Assembly (NCBI RefSeq): GCF_900105945.1
Contig: NZ_FNSO01000004.1
Span: 3,162,001-3,226,000 of the forward strand
DNA length: 64,000 nucleotides
Origin: Amycolatopsis tolypomycina
Lineage (GTDB): Bacteria; Actinomycetota; Actinomycetes; Mycobacteriales; Pseudonocardiaceae
Reading direction: 5' to 3'
Shown here: in pieces, positions 30,531 through 39,886 of the stretch
How the letters are laid out: each line of letters opens with the position of its first letter
Position numbering within the stretch: the first letter of the stretch is position 1
The notes under the pieces: model-generated
Seen by the model: only the letters and a program-made list of their open reading frames with translations
What the model was told of the DNA's origin: nothing
Databases searched by the model: none
Position numbers and translations under genes: made by a program

Positions 30531-30630
30531 CCTGTGTTGCGACTCACGGTGACCAACCGGCGGGGAGGCGGCAAGGCGAGGAGGCAGTTCCTAACACCGG
30601 CTTAGGACGGTCGCGGCGAGGCCGGGTGCG
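30531..30630. repeat. 100-bp repeated non-coding element, copy 1
   Basis: This stretch aligns without gaps to 34251-34350 with 80 of 100 bases identical (counted by eye). Blocks of complete identity are GACTCACGGTGACCAACCG and GAGGCAGTTCCT. A stem TCCTAA (30589-30594) with TTAGGA (30602-30607) is kept in copy 2 by paired changes. Copy 1 overlaps the last codons of the membrane-protein gene at 30602 and, on the minus strand, lies in the leader of the MHS transporter. Confidence 0.65.
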
Positions 30631-31201
30631 GGGCGGCGGCTCGCCGGTCCGGCGCGGGCTCGCCGGTCGTGACGGCGCAGGCCAGCCACACCAGCGCCCC
30701 GCCGGCCACGACGTGCACGACGCTGGTCACCGGGGTGTCCGGCAGCCGTGCCGCGACCGCCAGCACGGGCAGCGCCAGGAGGTACGCCACAGCCGGGACG
30801 CGGGGGTGGATCCCGGCCCGCAGGAGGGACACCCCGAACAGCGCCGCGCCGGCGGCGAAGACCAGCGCGCTGCCGAGCAGGGCCACGATGGTCGGCCCGC
30901 GCAGCAGGTCCTCGACCACCGCGTCGTCGAGGAAGAACAGCGCCAGGTTCAGGGTGAACGCCGCGCCGCCGAACAGGCCGAGGCCGACCGCGTTCACGGT
31001 GTAGGCGACGGCGCCGAACGCGCCGGCCGCCGTGGCCTGCCGCAGGTGGAGCACGGTCAGCAGCGGGATGGCGAACGCCGGGGACAGGCCCAGCACGAAG
31101 CTCGTCGGCGCGGTTTCGCCGGCGAACGCCTCGATCAGGCCGGGCACGGCGATGGCGAGGCCGGCGAGCACACCGCACGCGGCGCCCAGTCGGGTCAGCA
31201 T
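30602..31201 (-). CDS. Integral membrane protein, function unknown
   Basis: I do not recognise a family. The 199-residue protein has six predicted helices, for example GVLAGLAIAVPGLIEAF near the N-terminus and VTSVVHVVAGGALVWLAC near the C-terminus, with a polar Pro/Ala/Arg tail. ATG 31201 has AAGGAG 7 nt upstream. It is divergent from the NarL-type kinase at 31358, so that two-component system may control it. Its stop codon lies inside copy 1 of the 100-bp repeat. No catalytic motif is seen. Confidence 0.65.
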   Translation of the reverse strand: MLTRLGAACGVLAGLAIAVPGLIEAFAGETAPTSFVLGLSPAFAIPLLTVLHLRQATAAGAFGAVAYTVNAVGLGLFGGAAFTLNLALFFLDDAVVEDLLRGPTIVALLGSALVFAAGAALFGVSLLRAGIHPRVPAVAYLLALPVLAVAARLPDTPVTSVVHVVAGGALVWLACAVTTGEPAPDRRAAAPHPASPRPS

Positions 31202-31357
31202 GGGGGATCTCCTTGCGACGTAAGGGTTTCCCTGAACCGTAGGAACCATGACCGGGACGCGGGAAGTGCCGGCCGGCCAGTGACCGCGTGGCCACCCGGC
31301 ACGTGCCGTTCGGCCAGAGCCGGTCCCGGCGGCGGCGAACGGCCGTAGGCTCGGGTG

Positions 31358-32413
31358 ATGGTGACGCGGATCGTGCCGTGGGTTTCCGGTGCCGTGTACG
31401 GGATCGTGCTGCTGGCCGGGCTGTACTCCGCGCTCGCCGGTCTCGGCTCGGCGAACGCGGCCCGGCTCGCCGGCTTCGTCGCCGGGATCGGGGCGTTGTT
31501 CGTGCTGGACGCCGTCGAGTGGCGGGTGGCCCGGCTGCCCGTCGTGTTCCTCGGCGTGCGGGTGGTGCTGTTCTTCGCGGTCGCCGCGCTCGACGAGCCG
31601 GGGCTGTCGCGGGTGCTGTTCGTGCTGGTGCCGTTCGCCGCGTACCTCACCTTCGGGTGCGCGGCCGGGCTCGTGCTCGGCGGGCTCTGCCTCGCGGTGC
31701 TCGTCGGCGGGTTCGCGGTGTGGGTGCCCGGCTGGTACGCCGACACCGAGTCCGTGTCCGACGTGCTCATGTTCACGACGGGACTGGTGCTGGCCCTCGC
31801 GGTGGCCGACGTCGCGGTCCGGGAGCGCCGGGCCGCGTCGCGGGTCGCGGAGCTCTCCGCCGCGGCCGAACGCAACCGGCTGGCCCGCGACATCCACGAC
31901 AGCCTCGGCCACCACCTGACCGCCGTCTCCATCCAGCTGGAGAAGGTGGCCGCGTTCGCCGACCGGGACCCCGGCGTCGCCGGCCGGGCGCTGGCCGACG
32001 CGCGCCGCTCGGTGGGCCACGCGCTGGAGGACGTCCGGACCTCGGTCGGCACGCTGCGCGCCGGGACGCAGTCCCTGGTCGGCGCGCTCACCGAGCTGGG
32101 CGTGGCGCTCGACGTGCACGGCGAGGAACCCGACATCGACCCCGCGACGGTCACCACCCTGTACCGGGCCGCGCAGGAGGCGGTGACGAACGCACGCCGC
32201 CACGGCGAGGCCCGGCACGTGCGGGTTTCGGTCACCTTCGGCGCCGCGACCAGGCTGGTCGTCACCGACGACGGCCGCGGCTTCGACACCGGCGAGCCGC
32301 GGTCCGGATACGGCCTGCTCAGCCTGCGGGAACGCGCCGCGCTCGTCGGCGGCACCGTGACCGTGGACAGCGCGCCGGGCACCGGGACGAGGGTCACGGT
32401 GACCGTGCCGTGA
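31358..32413 (+). CDS. Sensor histidine kinase, NarL/DesK type (HisKA_3)
   Basis: This 351-residue kinase has five or six N-terminal membrane helices (about residues 10-150) and almost no periplasmic loop, so it probably senses membrane state or a membrane-borne signal. The HisKA_3 domain has phospho-acceptor His180 in RLARDIHDSLGHHL. The compact HATPase has TNARRHG and VTDDGRGFD and ends in GYGLLSLRERAALVGG. ATG 31358 is preferred to the adjacent GTG at 31355. The stop overlaps the response-regulator start by 4 bp, so the two are co-translated. Confidence 0.9.
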   Translation: MVTRIVPWVSGAVYGIVLLAGLYSALAGLGSANAARLAGFVAGIGALFVLDAVEWRVARLPVVFLGVRVVLFFAVAALDEPGLSRVLFVLVPFAAYLTFGCAAGLVLGGLCLAVLVGGFAVWVPGWYADTESVSDVLMFTTGLVLALAVADVAVRERRAASRVAELSAAAERNRLARDIHDSLGHHLTAVSIQLEKVAAFADRDPGVAGRALADARRSVGHALEDVRTSVGTLRAGTQSLVGALTELGVALDVHGEEPDIDPATVTTLYRAAQEAVTNARRHGEARHVRVSVTFGAATRLVVTDDGRGFDTGEPRSGYGLLSLRERAALVGGTVTVDSAPGTGTRVTVTVP

Positions 32414-33036
32414 ACGTCCGGGTGCTCGTGGTCGACGACCAGCGGCTGGTCCGCGAGGGGATCGCGTCCCTGCTGGACATCCAGGAAGGCATCGCGGTGG
32501 TCGGCACGGCGGCCACCGGCCGGGAGGCGATCGAGCAGACGCTGGCGCTCGGCCCGGACGTGGTGCTGATGGACGTGCGGATGCCGGAGATGGACGGCGT
32601 CGACGCGGTCGCCGTGCTGCGCCGCCGCGTCCCGGGCTGCCGCGTGGTGATGCTGACGACGTTCGACGACGAGGAGTACGTCGTGCAGGCGCTGCGGGCC
32701 GGCGCGGCCGGCTACCTCCTGAAGGACCTCCCGGCCGCGGAACTGGCCGAATCGGTCCGGCTGGCGCACGCCGGCGTCACCCAGCTCGACCAGGCGGCGG
32801 CCCGGCACGTCGCCGCGGCGCTGTCGGCCCACCCGGCCGCCCCGGAGGCGCTGACCGGCCGGGAGACGGAGGTACTGCGGATGGTCGCGACCGGGGCGAC
32901 GAACCGGGAGATCGCGGCGAGGCTGTTCCTCAGCGAGGGCACGGTGAAGAACCACATCTCCCGCATCCTCGGCCGCCTCGGCCTGCGCGACCGCACGCAG
33001 GCGGCCGTCTACGCCCGCGACCGGGGCCTCATCTGA
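32410..33036 (+). CDS. NarL/LuxR-type response regulator
   Basis: This 208-residue regulator has a receiver domain (DDQ acidic pocket at residues 9-11, phospho-acceptor Asp55 in VLMDVRMPEMDG, Lys in LLKDLP) and a C-terminal LuxR helix-turn-helix (LTGRETEVLRMVATG, then GTVKNHISRILGRLGL). Its GTG overlaps the stop of its kinase gene (GTGA). Likely targets are this operon or the divergent membrane-protein gene; this is inferred from position only. Confidence 0.92.
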   Translation: MNVRVLVVDDQRLVREGIASLLDIQEGIAVVGTAATGREAIEQTLALGPDVVLMDVRMPEMDGVDAVAVLRRRVPGCRVVMLTTFDDEEYVVQALRAGAAGYLLKDLPAAELAESVRLAHAGVTQLDQAAARHVAAALSAHPAAPEALTGRETEVLRMVATGATNREIAARLFLSEGTVKNHISRILGRLGLRDRTQAAVYARDRGLI

Positions 33037-33104
33037 GCCGGCTCGGCCAAGGGCGAGACACGCGCTGTCCGCCACAAGCCCTTGTCGATTGCCTTGCCGA
33101 TTGC

Positions 33105-33866
33105 CTAGTCGGCGGGCCACTCGTACGACAGCTCGTAGCGGTCGGCCGCGAGCACCATGTCGTTCATCTCCAGCGGTGTGCCGTCGTCTGCGTACGCGAC
33201 GCGGGTGACGGTGATAACCGGCACGCCGCCGGCGAGCTGGAGTTGCGTTGCCTCGGCGGGTGTCGGCATCCGCGCTCCGACGTGCTCGGCGAACGAGCCG
33301 ATCGCGTGGCCGGCCTCCTCCAGACGCGCGTACGTGCCGCCCGACCCGGTGTCGATGTCCTCGATGGCGGTGCCGCGCGTCAGCTCGCGCCGGAGGCGCG
33401 ACACCGCCAGCTGGACCACCAGCCCGTCGGCGCGCATCACGCGGTCGCGCACGGTGACCTCGTTCCCCTCGGCTATGGCGAGATGGCCGGCGACGCGCGT
33501 ATCGGCGGGCTCGAACCGGATCTTGACGGACGTCGACGGTGTGAACCCGCCTGCTGCGGCGTCGGCGAGGAAGGCGCCGCGGTTTCCCTCGCGTGCGTCG
33601 CGAGACAGTCGCGATCGGGCGATCCGCTGAATGCTGGCAGGCGGGCGCACGAAGACGCCGCGTCCGTGCTCCGAGGTGACCAGGCCTTCGCCGCGTAGCA
33701 CGTCGACGGCTTCGCGGACCGTCGGTCGCGAGACGCCGTACGCCTCGACGAGATCGTGTTCGCTGGGCAACTTCGCGCCGGGTGCGAACTGGCCGGAGAC
33801 GATCTTCTCGCGGAGATCGGCCGCGACCTGGCGGAAGGCTGGGACTCCACTTGTTCGATCGACCAT
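33105..33866 (-). CDS. GntR-family regulator with UTRA domain
   Basis: This 253-residue protein has an N-terminal GntR winged helix (FRQVAADLREKIVSGQFAPG, then LPSEHDLVEAYGVSRPTVRE, about residues 11-50) and a C-terminal UTRA effector domain ending in MNDMVLAADRYELSYEW. ATG 33866 gives the standard start. Third codon positions are less G/C-biased than in neighbouring genes, suggesting transfer. With the divergent small zinc-finger gene it resembles the regulator pair of actinomycete integrative elements (KorSA-like), but no integrase, Rep or Tra gene is present. TGACAAGT sites lie upstream. Confidence 0.82.
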   Translation of the reverse strand: MVDRTSGVPAFRQVAADLREKIVSGQFAPGAKLPSEHDLVEAYGVSRPTVREAVDVLRGEGLVTSEHGRGVFVRPPASIQRIARSRLSRDAREGNRGAFLADAAAGGFTPSTSVKIRFEPADTRVAGHLAIAEGNEVTVRDRVMRADGLVVQLAVSRLRRELTRGTAIEDIDTGSGGTYARLEEAGHAIGSFAEHVGARMPTPAEATQLQLAGGVPVITVTRVAYADDGTPLEMNDMVLAADRYELSYEWPAD

Positions 33867-33881
33867 GTGCCCGAGTGTCCC

Positions 33882-33951
33882 ACTTGCTAACTCATCTTGA
33901 CAAGTTGAGACGGGGAATGCCACGGTCGGTCATCGACATGTCATGACAAGT
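33882..33951. promoter_or_regulatory. Candidate GntR operators in the gntR/zinc-finger spacer
   Basis: The divergent spacer contains TGACAAGT twice (33898-33905 and 33944-33951), each within a dyad: ACTTG (33882-33886) with CAAGT (33901-33905) across the first, and TGTCATGACA (33939-33948) over the second. A -35-like TTGACA (33897-33902) coincides with the first. Position and repetition suggest autoregulation by the GntR protein. Confidence 0.5.
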
Positions 33952-33964
33952 AGTGGTGAGGCAA

Positions 33965-34219
33965 ATGATCGCAGCGGTGATCCACATCGACCCGGAGGCG
34001 ATTCATCCGGTTGTCGCGGGGGAGTGGCATCGGACCCGGTTGACGGGGATCCCGGTGCCCGGGCAGGGCATCACCATGCTGTGCGGTCTCGCGGCGGCCG
34101 CCGAATTCCGCCCGTTGTCCGACCGTCGAGCGCACGGTGCGCCACACCAGTGTTCGCGCTGCGAGGCGATCTACCGCCGCGAACGCGGCATGGCGCCGAG
34201 CCCGGTCCGGGGGTCGTGA
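33965..34219 (+). CDS. Small zinc-finger-type protein of mobile-element style
   Basis: This 84-residue protein has CG near the middle (ITMLCGLAAAA) and a later C-x2-C (HQCSRCEAIYRRERG), with His residues between, consistent with one zinc site. Small proteins of this kind occur beside GntR regulators in actinomycete integrative plasmids and gene islands (recalled). ATG 33965 has GAGG five bases upstream; two in-frame GTGs at 33953 and 33956 are less likely. It is divergent from the GntR gene across the operator region. Function unknown; it is probably a DNA-binding accessory protein of a former mobile element. Confidence 0.6.
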   Translation: MIAAVIHIDPEAIHPVVAGEWHRTRLTGIPVPGQGITMLCGLAAAAEFRPLSDRRAHGAPHQCSRCEAIYRRERGMAPSPVRGS

Positions 34220-34250
34220 TGGGTGGTGGATCCGCGACGTCGGCGACCCG

Positions 34251-35127
<877 letters not shown>

Positions 35128-35164
35128 CCGATTCACCCCGACCCGAACAAGACTTGGAGGACCT

Positions 35165-35932
35165 GTGCCCGGACTGCTCGAAGGCAAGCGCCTGCTGATC
35201 ACCGGCATCATCACCGACGCGTCGCTCGCCTTCCACGCGGCCAAGATCGCGCAGCAGGAGGGCGCCAAGGTCGTGCTCACCGGCTTCGGCCGCATGTCGC
35301 TGGTCGAGCGCATCGCCAAGCGGCTGCCCGAAGAGGCCCCGGTGATCGAGCTGGACGTCACCAACCAGGAACACCTCGACGGCCTCGCCGACAAGGTCCG
35401 CGAGCACGTCGACGGCCTCGACGGCGTGCTGCACTCGATCGGCTTCGCCCCGCAGACCTGCCTCGGCGCGCCGTTCATGGACGCGCCGGCCGAGGACGTC
35501 AAGACCGCGATCGAAATCTCGACGTACTCGTACATGTCGCTGGCGAAGGCCTGCCTGCCGCTGCTCGGCCGCGGATCCTCGTACGTCGGCATGGACTTCG
35601 ACGCGCGCGTCGCGTGGCCGGTCTACAACTGGATGGGCGTCGCGAAGGCCGGGCTCGAGTCGGTCAACCGGTACCTGGCCAAGGAGCTGGGGCCGCAGGG
35701 CATCCGCGTCAACCTCGTCAGCGCCGGCCCGATGAAGACGATGGCCGCGAAGTCCATCCCGGGCTTCGTCGACCTGGAGGACGGCTGGGGCGAGCGTGCG
35801 CCGCTCGGCTGGGACAGCACCGACCCGGACCCGGTGGCGAAGAGCGTCTGCGCGGTCCTGTCGGACTGGCTCCCCGCCACCACCGGCTCGATGATCATGG
35901 TCGACGGCGGGGTCCACTTCCTCGGCGTCTGA
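35165..35932 (+). CDS. inhA: NADH-dependent enoyl-ACP reductase InhA
   Basis: This 255-residue enzyme carries out the last reduction of FAS-II elongation. The N-terminal cofactor segment LLITGIITDASLAFHAAKIA, HSIGFAPQ (SIGFMPQ in M. tuberculosis), the long-spaced catalytic pair Tyr154 and Lys161 (YNWMGVAK), and VSAGPMKTMAAKSIPGF match InhA closely. GTG start with GGAGGACC upstream. It follows fabG on the same strand. The next gene converges, so the expected fabG-inhA-hemH order is broken by the inserted MFS/TetR pair. Confidence 0.94.
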   Translation: MPGLLEGKRLLITGIITDASLAFHAAKIAQQEGAKVVLTGFGRMSLVERIAKRLPEEAPVIELDVTNQEHLDGLADKVREHVDGLDGVLHSIGFAPQTCLGAPFMDAPAEDVKTAIEISTYSYMSLAKACLPLLGRGSSYVGMDFDARVAWPVYNWMGVAKAGLESVNRYLAKELGPQGIRVNLVSAGPMKTMAAKSIPGFVDLEDGWGERAPLGWDSTDPDPVAKSVCAVLSDWLPATTGSMIMVDGGVHFLGV

Positions 35933-35951
35933 GTTCTCCGGCGCCGGGCCC

Positions 35952-37112
35952 TCACACGGCCACCAGCTCACGGTCGTCGCCGCGCTGCACGACGGCGGCG
36001 ACCGTGAGCGCGGCCAGCGTGGCCACGCCGAGGGCGATCCCGGTCCACGCCACGCTCGGGAAGCCCAGCCCCGCGTCGATCGCGACACCGCCCAGCCACG
36101 GCCCGGCGGTGTTGCCGACGTTGAACGCCGACGTCGTGCTGGCCCCGACGAGCGTCGGCGCGTCCCCGGCGGCCTGGAAGGCGCGCAGGTTCAGCGCCGG
36201 GTTGGCGCCGAAGGCGGCCACGCCGAACACGAGCACGGCCGCGACGGCCACGAGCGCGTCGGTGGTCAGGGCGAGCACGAGCAACGCGGCCAGCGCGAGC
36301 GCGAGGCAGCCGTAGAGCGTCGCGAACGGCCGCCGGTCGGCCAGCCGCCCGCCCGCGCTGATCCCGATCAGCGCGCCGACGCCGAACAGCGCGAGCACCC
36401 CCGGCACCCACTCGCCGGGCAGGCCGTCGGTCTCGGTCAGCAACGGCGCCAGGTAGCTGAACGCGGCGAAGATCATGGCCTGGCACAGGGCGATCACCCC
36501 GAGGGCGAGCCAGACCCGGCCCCGCCGGTACAACCGCAGCTCACCGCGCAGGCTCAGCGGCCCGCCGGTCGTCTCCGGCACCAGCAGCGCCACGCCCGCG
36601 ACCGCCACCAGCGTCACCACCGTCACCGCCCAGAACGCCGTCCGCCAGCCCGCGTGCTGGCCGAGGAACGTGCCGGCGGGCACCCCGGCGATGTTGGCCA
36701 CGGTCAGCCCGCCGACCAGCACCGCCATCCCGCGCCCGCGCCGCTCGGCGGGCACGAGCGCGATCGTCGTCGCCAGCGCGACGGCCCAGAACCCGGCGCA
36801 GGCGAGCGCCGCGATCACGCGGGTCGCGAACAGGAGCGCGTACCCCTCGGCCAGCGCGCCGACGACGTGCGCGACGGCGAACACGCCGAGCAGGGCCAGC
36901 AGCGTGCGGCGGCGGGGGAGCCGCAGGGTCCCGATCGCCAGCAGCGGCGCGCCGACGACCATGCCGATGGCGAACGCCGAAATCAGCAGCCCGGCGTCGG
37001 GGATGCTCACGTGCAGGTCGGCGGCCATGCCGGGGAGCAGGCCGGTGATCATGAACTCGGACGTGCCCAGCGCGAACACGCTGAGCCCGAGGACGAAGAC
37101 GGCCAGGGGCAT
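35952..37112 (-). CDS. MFS drug-efflux transporter (DHA1, Cmx/chloramphenicol-type)
   Basis: This 386-residue, twelve-helix transporter has family features SVFALGTSEFMITGLLPGMA at the N-terminus, ERRGRGMAVLVGGLTVANIA (motif B/C region), and GNTAGPWLGG. These resemble Cmx/CmlR-type chloramphenicol and related DHA1 exporters; the true substrate is unknown. A TetR gene lies directly upstream on the same strand, and a 25-bp site between them recurs before tetR, so expression is probably repressed by that TetR. A good ribosome site (GGAGGAG) precedes the ATG. Confidence 0.83.
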   Translation of the reverse strand: MPLAVFVLGLSVFALGTSEFMITGLLPGMAADLHVSIPDAGLLISAFAIGMVVGAPLLAIGTLRLPRRRTLLALLGVFAVAHVVGALAEGYALLFATRVIAALACAGFWAVALATTIALVPAERRGRGMAVLVGGLTVANIAGVPAGTFLGQHAGWRTAFWAVTVVTLVAVAGVALLVPETTGGPLSLRGELRLYRRGRVWLALGVIALCQAMIFAAFSYLAPLLTETDGLPGEWVPGVLALFGVGALIGISAGGRLADRRPFATLYGCLALALAALLVLALTTDALVAVAAVLVFGVAAFGANPALNLRAFQAAGDAPTLVGASTTSAFNVGNTAGPWLGGVAIDAGLGFPSVAWTGIALGVATLAALTVAAVVQRGDDRELVAV

Positions 37113-37129
37113 GGGTTCTCCTCCGGTTG

Positions 37130-37154
37130 TGTATCGGTCGGTCCAAAATCATGG
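37130..37154 (-). promoter_or_regulatory. TetR operator, copy before the MFS gene
   Basis: Read on the minus strand it begins CCATGATTTTGGACCGACCG and ends ATACA, with 20 of 25 bases shared with the site at 37775-37799. The motif contains a TTGGAC -35-like hexamer, so a bound TetR would block the transporter promoter. Confidence 0.6.
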
Positions 37155-37180
37155 CGTGCGCGGCCGCGTTGGTGTGGTCG

Positions 37181-37762
37181 TCAGCGCGTGATGGCCGAAA
37201 GGGCGATGTCGGCGACGGCGTGCATGCTGTCGCGGCTCGAACCCCGGCGTGCCATCACGCGCAGGCCCGAGGTGGTGCTGAGCAGGTACTCCGCCACGGC
37301 GGCGGGGTCGAGGCCGTCCCGGAGGCTGCCGTCGAGCACGCCCTCGCGGACGCACTCGGCGAACATGGCGAGGTTCCGGTCGGTGTCGGCCCGCAGGGCG
37401 GCGCCGACCTCGTCGTCGGGCAGGCCCAGTTCGGCCAGGGTGTTGACCACCAGGCAGCCGCGGCGGTGCTCCTCGAGGTCGTCGTCGACGGCGCTGTCGA
37501 GCACCGCGGCGAGCCGCTCGGCCGCGGTGCCCGGGCCGTCGAGGATCGCCTGCCGCTTGTCCAGCTGGGTGCCGGTGTAGTGCGTCAGCGAGCGCCGGAA
37601 CAGGGCCCGCTTGCTGGTGAACGTGTTGTAGACGCTGCTGCGGCCGAGTCCCGTTGCCTCGCACAGGTGCTGTGTCGACGTGGCTTCGTAGCCGCGCTCC
37701 CAGAAGGCGTGCATCGCCTTCTCGACGGCGGCGGTCTCGTCGAACTCCCGTGGCCTGGCCAT
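37181..37762 (-). CDS. TetR-family repressor
   Basis: This 193-residue protein has an N-terminal TetR helix-turn-helix (FDETAAVEKAMHAFWERGYE, then TSTQHLCEATGLGRSSVYNTF, residues about 7-50) and a helical ligand-binding domain like that of TetR_C regulators controlling efflux pumps (RGCLVVNTLAELG). ATG 37762 starts MARPREFD, typical of the group. A near-identical 25-bp site lies 13 bp upstream of this start and again before the MFS gene, indicating autoregulation and control of efflux. Confidence 0.9.
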   Translation of the reverse strand: MARPREFDETAAVEKAMHAFWERGYEATSTQHLCEATGLGRSSVYNTFTSKRALFRRSLTHYTGTQLDKRQAILDGPGTAAERLAAVLDSAVDDDLEEHRRGCLVVNTLAELGLPDDEVGAALRADTDRNLAMFAECVREGVLDGSLRDGLDPAAVAEYLLSTTSGLRVMARRGSSRDSMHAVADIALSAITR

Positions 37763-37774
37763 GAGGAGACCGTA

Positions 37775-37799
37775 CCATGGTTTTGGACTGGTCGATTCA
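37775..37799 (+). promoter_or_regulatory. TetR operator, copy before tetR
   Basis: The site begins CCATGGTTTTGGACTGGTCG and ends ATTCA, the second copy of the motif at 37130-37154. It lies between tetR and the divergent hemH (start 37849), so TetR might also affect hemH. Confidence 0.6.
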
Positions 37800-37848
37800 T
37801 AACGGGTCCGGGTCAGCGTGCGGACGGCCACAACGGCAAGATGACGGG

Positions 37849-38892
37849 GTGGGATACGACGCGTTGCTGTGGCTTTCGTTCGGCGGCCCGGAAGGGCCCG
37901 ACGACGTCATGCCGTTCCTCGAGAACGTCACCAGGGGCCGGGGGGTGCCGCGCGAGCGGCTGCTGGAGGTCGCCGAGCACTACCAGCACTTCGGCGGGGT
38001 TTCGCCGATCAACAAGCTGAACCGCGACGCGATGGCCGCGGTCGAGAAGCAGCTCGCGGCGGCCGGCATGGCGCTGCCGGTGCACTTCGGCAACCGCAAC
38101 TGGCACCCGATGGTCGAGGACACCCTGGCGTCGCTGACCGCGGAGGGCGCGAAGCGCGTCCTGGTGTTCCCCACGAGCGCGTACGGCGGCTATTCGGCGT
38201 GCCGCCAGTACGACGAGGACATCGAGCGCGCCCGCGCGGCGGTCGGCCCCGAGGCACCGGAACTGGTGAAGCTCCGCCAGTTCTTCGACCACCCACTGTT
38301 CGTCTCGGCGGTCGCCGACGGCGTGCGCGCGGCCCACGCGTCGCTCGGGAACCAGCCGGGCGTCCGCACGGTGTTCACCGCGCATTCGGTGCCGGACAGC
38401 GCGGATCGCGCCTCGGGCCCGCCCGCGGAAGGCGGCCACCGCTACTCGCGCCAGATCGCCGAGGCGGCCCGCCTGGTGGCGGCCGAGGCGGGCATCGCGG
38501 AGTACGACGTCGTCTGGCAGTCGCGGTCCGGGCCGCCGCAGGTGCCGTGGCTGGAGCCGGACATCGTCGACCACATCGACGCGCTGCACGAGGCGGGCGT
38601 GCCGGGCGTGGTCGTGTCGCCGATCGGGTTCGTGTCCGACCACCTCGAGGTGATCTGGGACCTGGACAACGAGGCGGCGGAACGCGCGGCCGAGCACGGA
38701 ATGGCCTTCGCCCGCGCGGCGACCGCGGGCAGCGACCCGCGGTTCGCCGAACTGGTGGTGGAGCTGATCCGCGAGCACACCCACGGCGTGGAGCCGCGCA
38801 AGCTGTCGCCGTTCCCGGCAGCGGGCTGCACGGTCAACGGCGCCCCCTGCGCGATCGGCTGCTGCGAGCCGGCGAAGCGCCCGGCCCGGTAG
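37849..38892 (+). CDS. hemH: Ferrochelatase (coproporphyrin III ferrochelatase type)
   Basis: This 347-residue enzyme inserts iron into the porphyrin; in actinobacteria the substrate is coproporphyrin III. Conserved segments are [15 protein letters not shown] at the N-terminus, FGNRNWHP, the catalytic His in [11 protein letters not shown], and [17 protein letters not shown] with the catalytic Glu. Cysteines for a [2Fe-2S] cluster are present in YSACRQY and the tail [19 protein letters not shown] 37849 gives the usual N-terminus; an upstream in-frame ATG at 37777 lies inside the TetR site. This is the end of the acn-ripA-moxR-fabG-inhA-hemH backbone. Confidence 0.93.
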   Translation: MGYDALLWLSFGGPEGPDDVMPFLENVTRGRGVPRERLLEVAEHYQHFGGVSPINKLNRDAMAAVEKQLAAAGMALPVHFGNRNWHPMVEDTLASLTAEGAKRVLVFPTSAYGGYSACRQYDEDIERARAAVGPEAPELVKLRQFFDHPLFVSAVADGVRAAHASLGNQPGVRTVFTAHSVPDSADRASGPPAEGGHRYSRQIAEAARLVAAEAGIAEYDVVWQSRSGPPQVPWLEPDIVDHIDALHEAGVPGVVVSPIGFVSDHLEVIWDLDNEAAERAAEHGMAFARAATAGSDPRFAELVVELIREHTHGVEPRKLSPFPAAGCTVNGAPCAIGCCEPAKRPAR

Positions 38893-38896
38893 CAAG

Positions 38897-38978
38897 CGCC
38901 CCAATGTGGCGTTCGGTGCGTCCAACGCACCGAACGCCACATTGGGTGCGTTGGACGCAACCAACGCCACATTGGGGC
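38897..38978. repeat. Palindromic intergenic repeat, copy B
   Basis: This follows the hemH stop. CAATGTGGCGTTCGGTGCGT (38902-38921) pairs perfectly with 38925-38944 across CCA, and a second half-module ends in AACGCCACATTGGGGCG. The same modules form copy A after mobA, where an IS has inserted. Located between two convergent genes, it could act as a terminator. Confidence 0.75.
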
Positions 38979-38988
38979 GTTCGAAACC

Positions 38989-39786
38989 TTAGCCTTCGCG
39001 GGCCGTCTGCTCCGCGAACACGCGCACCGCCTCGTTGACCGCCGCGCAGCGGGCCGTGCGGACCGCGTCCGACAGGGGCCGCAATGCCTGGGCCCGCAAC
39101 GTCGACGCCGAGGCCGACAGGGCTCCGCCCGGCTCGTCCGACGACGCGATCGCCAGGATCGCCGCGATTTCCTCGGCCCGCTGCAGCACCCGCAGGGCGC
39201 GCCCGGGCGTGCCGGCCGGCCAGTCCACGTCCGGCCGGGAACGCAGGTGGGCGGACAGCTCCGCGCGGACGCCCGGGCGGTCCGAGGCCACGTCGAGGGT
39301 CTGCAACGCCCCGGCACTGTTGCGGATCGCGTCCGTCAGGCCGTGTTCGGCCTCGCCGAGCGGGACGTACTCCGGGGTCGTCGGCGACGTCAGCGAATAG
39401 ACCGTCCAGCGCACCAGGCCTTCGGCGATCGGCTCCGGCACCAGGCCGAAGCCGAGGTCGGGGAGCACCAGCGCGTCGCCCGCGCGCAACGCCGCTTCGG
39501 TGAACGGGCCGCCGCCGCCCAGGCCGCGGACGTCGCCCGGGACCGGGAGGACCAGGTGGAGGGATTTCGCTCCTTGCGAACGCAGCGCCATCAGCAGCTG
39601 CACCGGCGTGGCCGCCCGGTTGAACGCCAGCGGGAGCGCGAACGCGTCGGCCGCGGCGGCGTCGGCGGCCACGACGTCATGCGCCTCACCCCACGCGAGC
39701 AGGGCATCGAGGACATCGTCGGACGCCGCGGCCCCGTTGAGCCACGCGCTCGACCAGACGGCGAAAGTCGCACTGGGACGGCACAC
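38989..39786 (-). CDS. Conserved actinobacterial protein of unknown function
   Basis: I do not recognise a named family. The 265-residue protein is soluble, without signal peptide or membrane segments. It has an Ala-rich N-terminal half (ADAFALPLAFNRAATPVQLL), a central VLPVPGDVRGLGGGGPFTEA segment that may form a loop, and a helical C-terminal half. GTG start at 39786. It is divergent from the chelatase-type AAA+/VWA pair (100-bp gap), so it may belong to the same process. Confidence 0.65.
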   Translation of the reverse strand: MCRPSATFAVWSSAWLNGAAASDDVLDALLAWGEAHDVVAADAAAADAFALPLAFNRAATPVQLLMALRSQGAKSLHLVLPVPGDVRGLGGGGPFTEAALRAGDALVLPDLGFGLVPEPIAEGLVRWTVYSLTSPTTPEYVPLGEAEHGLTDAIRNSAGALQTLDVASDRPGVRAELSAHLRSRPDVDWPAGTPGRALRVLQRAEEIAAILAIASSDEPGGALSASASTLRAQALRPLSDAVRTARCAAVNEAVRVFAEQTAREG

Positions 39787-39886
39787 GACGCCTTATTTTA
39801 CCGGCTGCGCCGATCGGGCAGCAGCGTGCCCACGCTGGAGCCGCTCCACGTCGACGGGCCGCCGATCCGGCAGTAGCGTCGAACGG

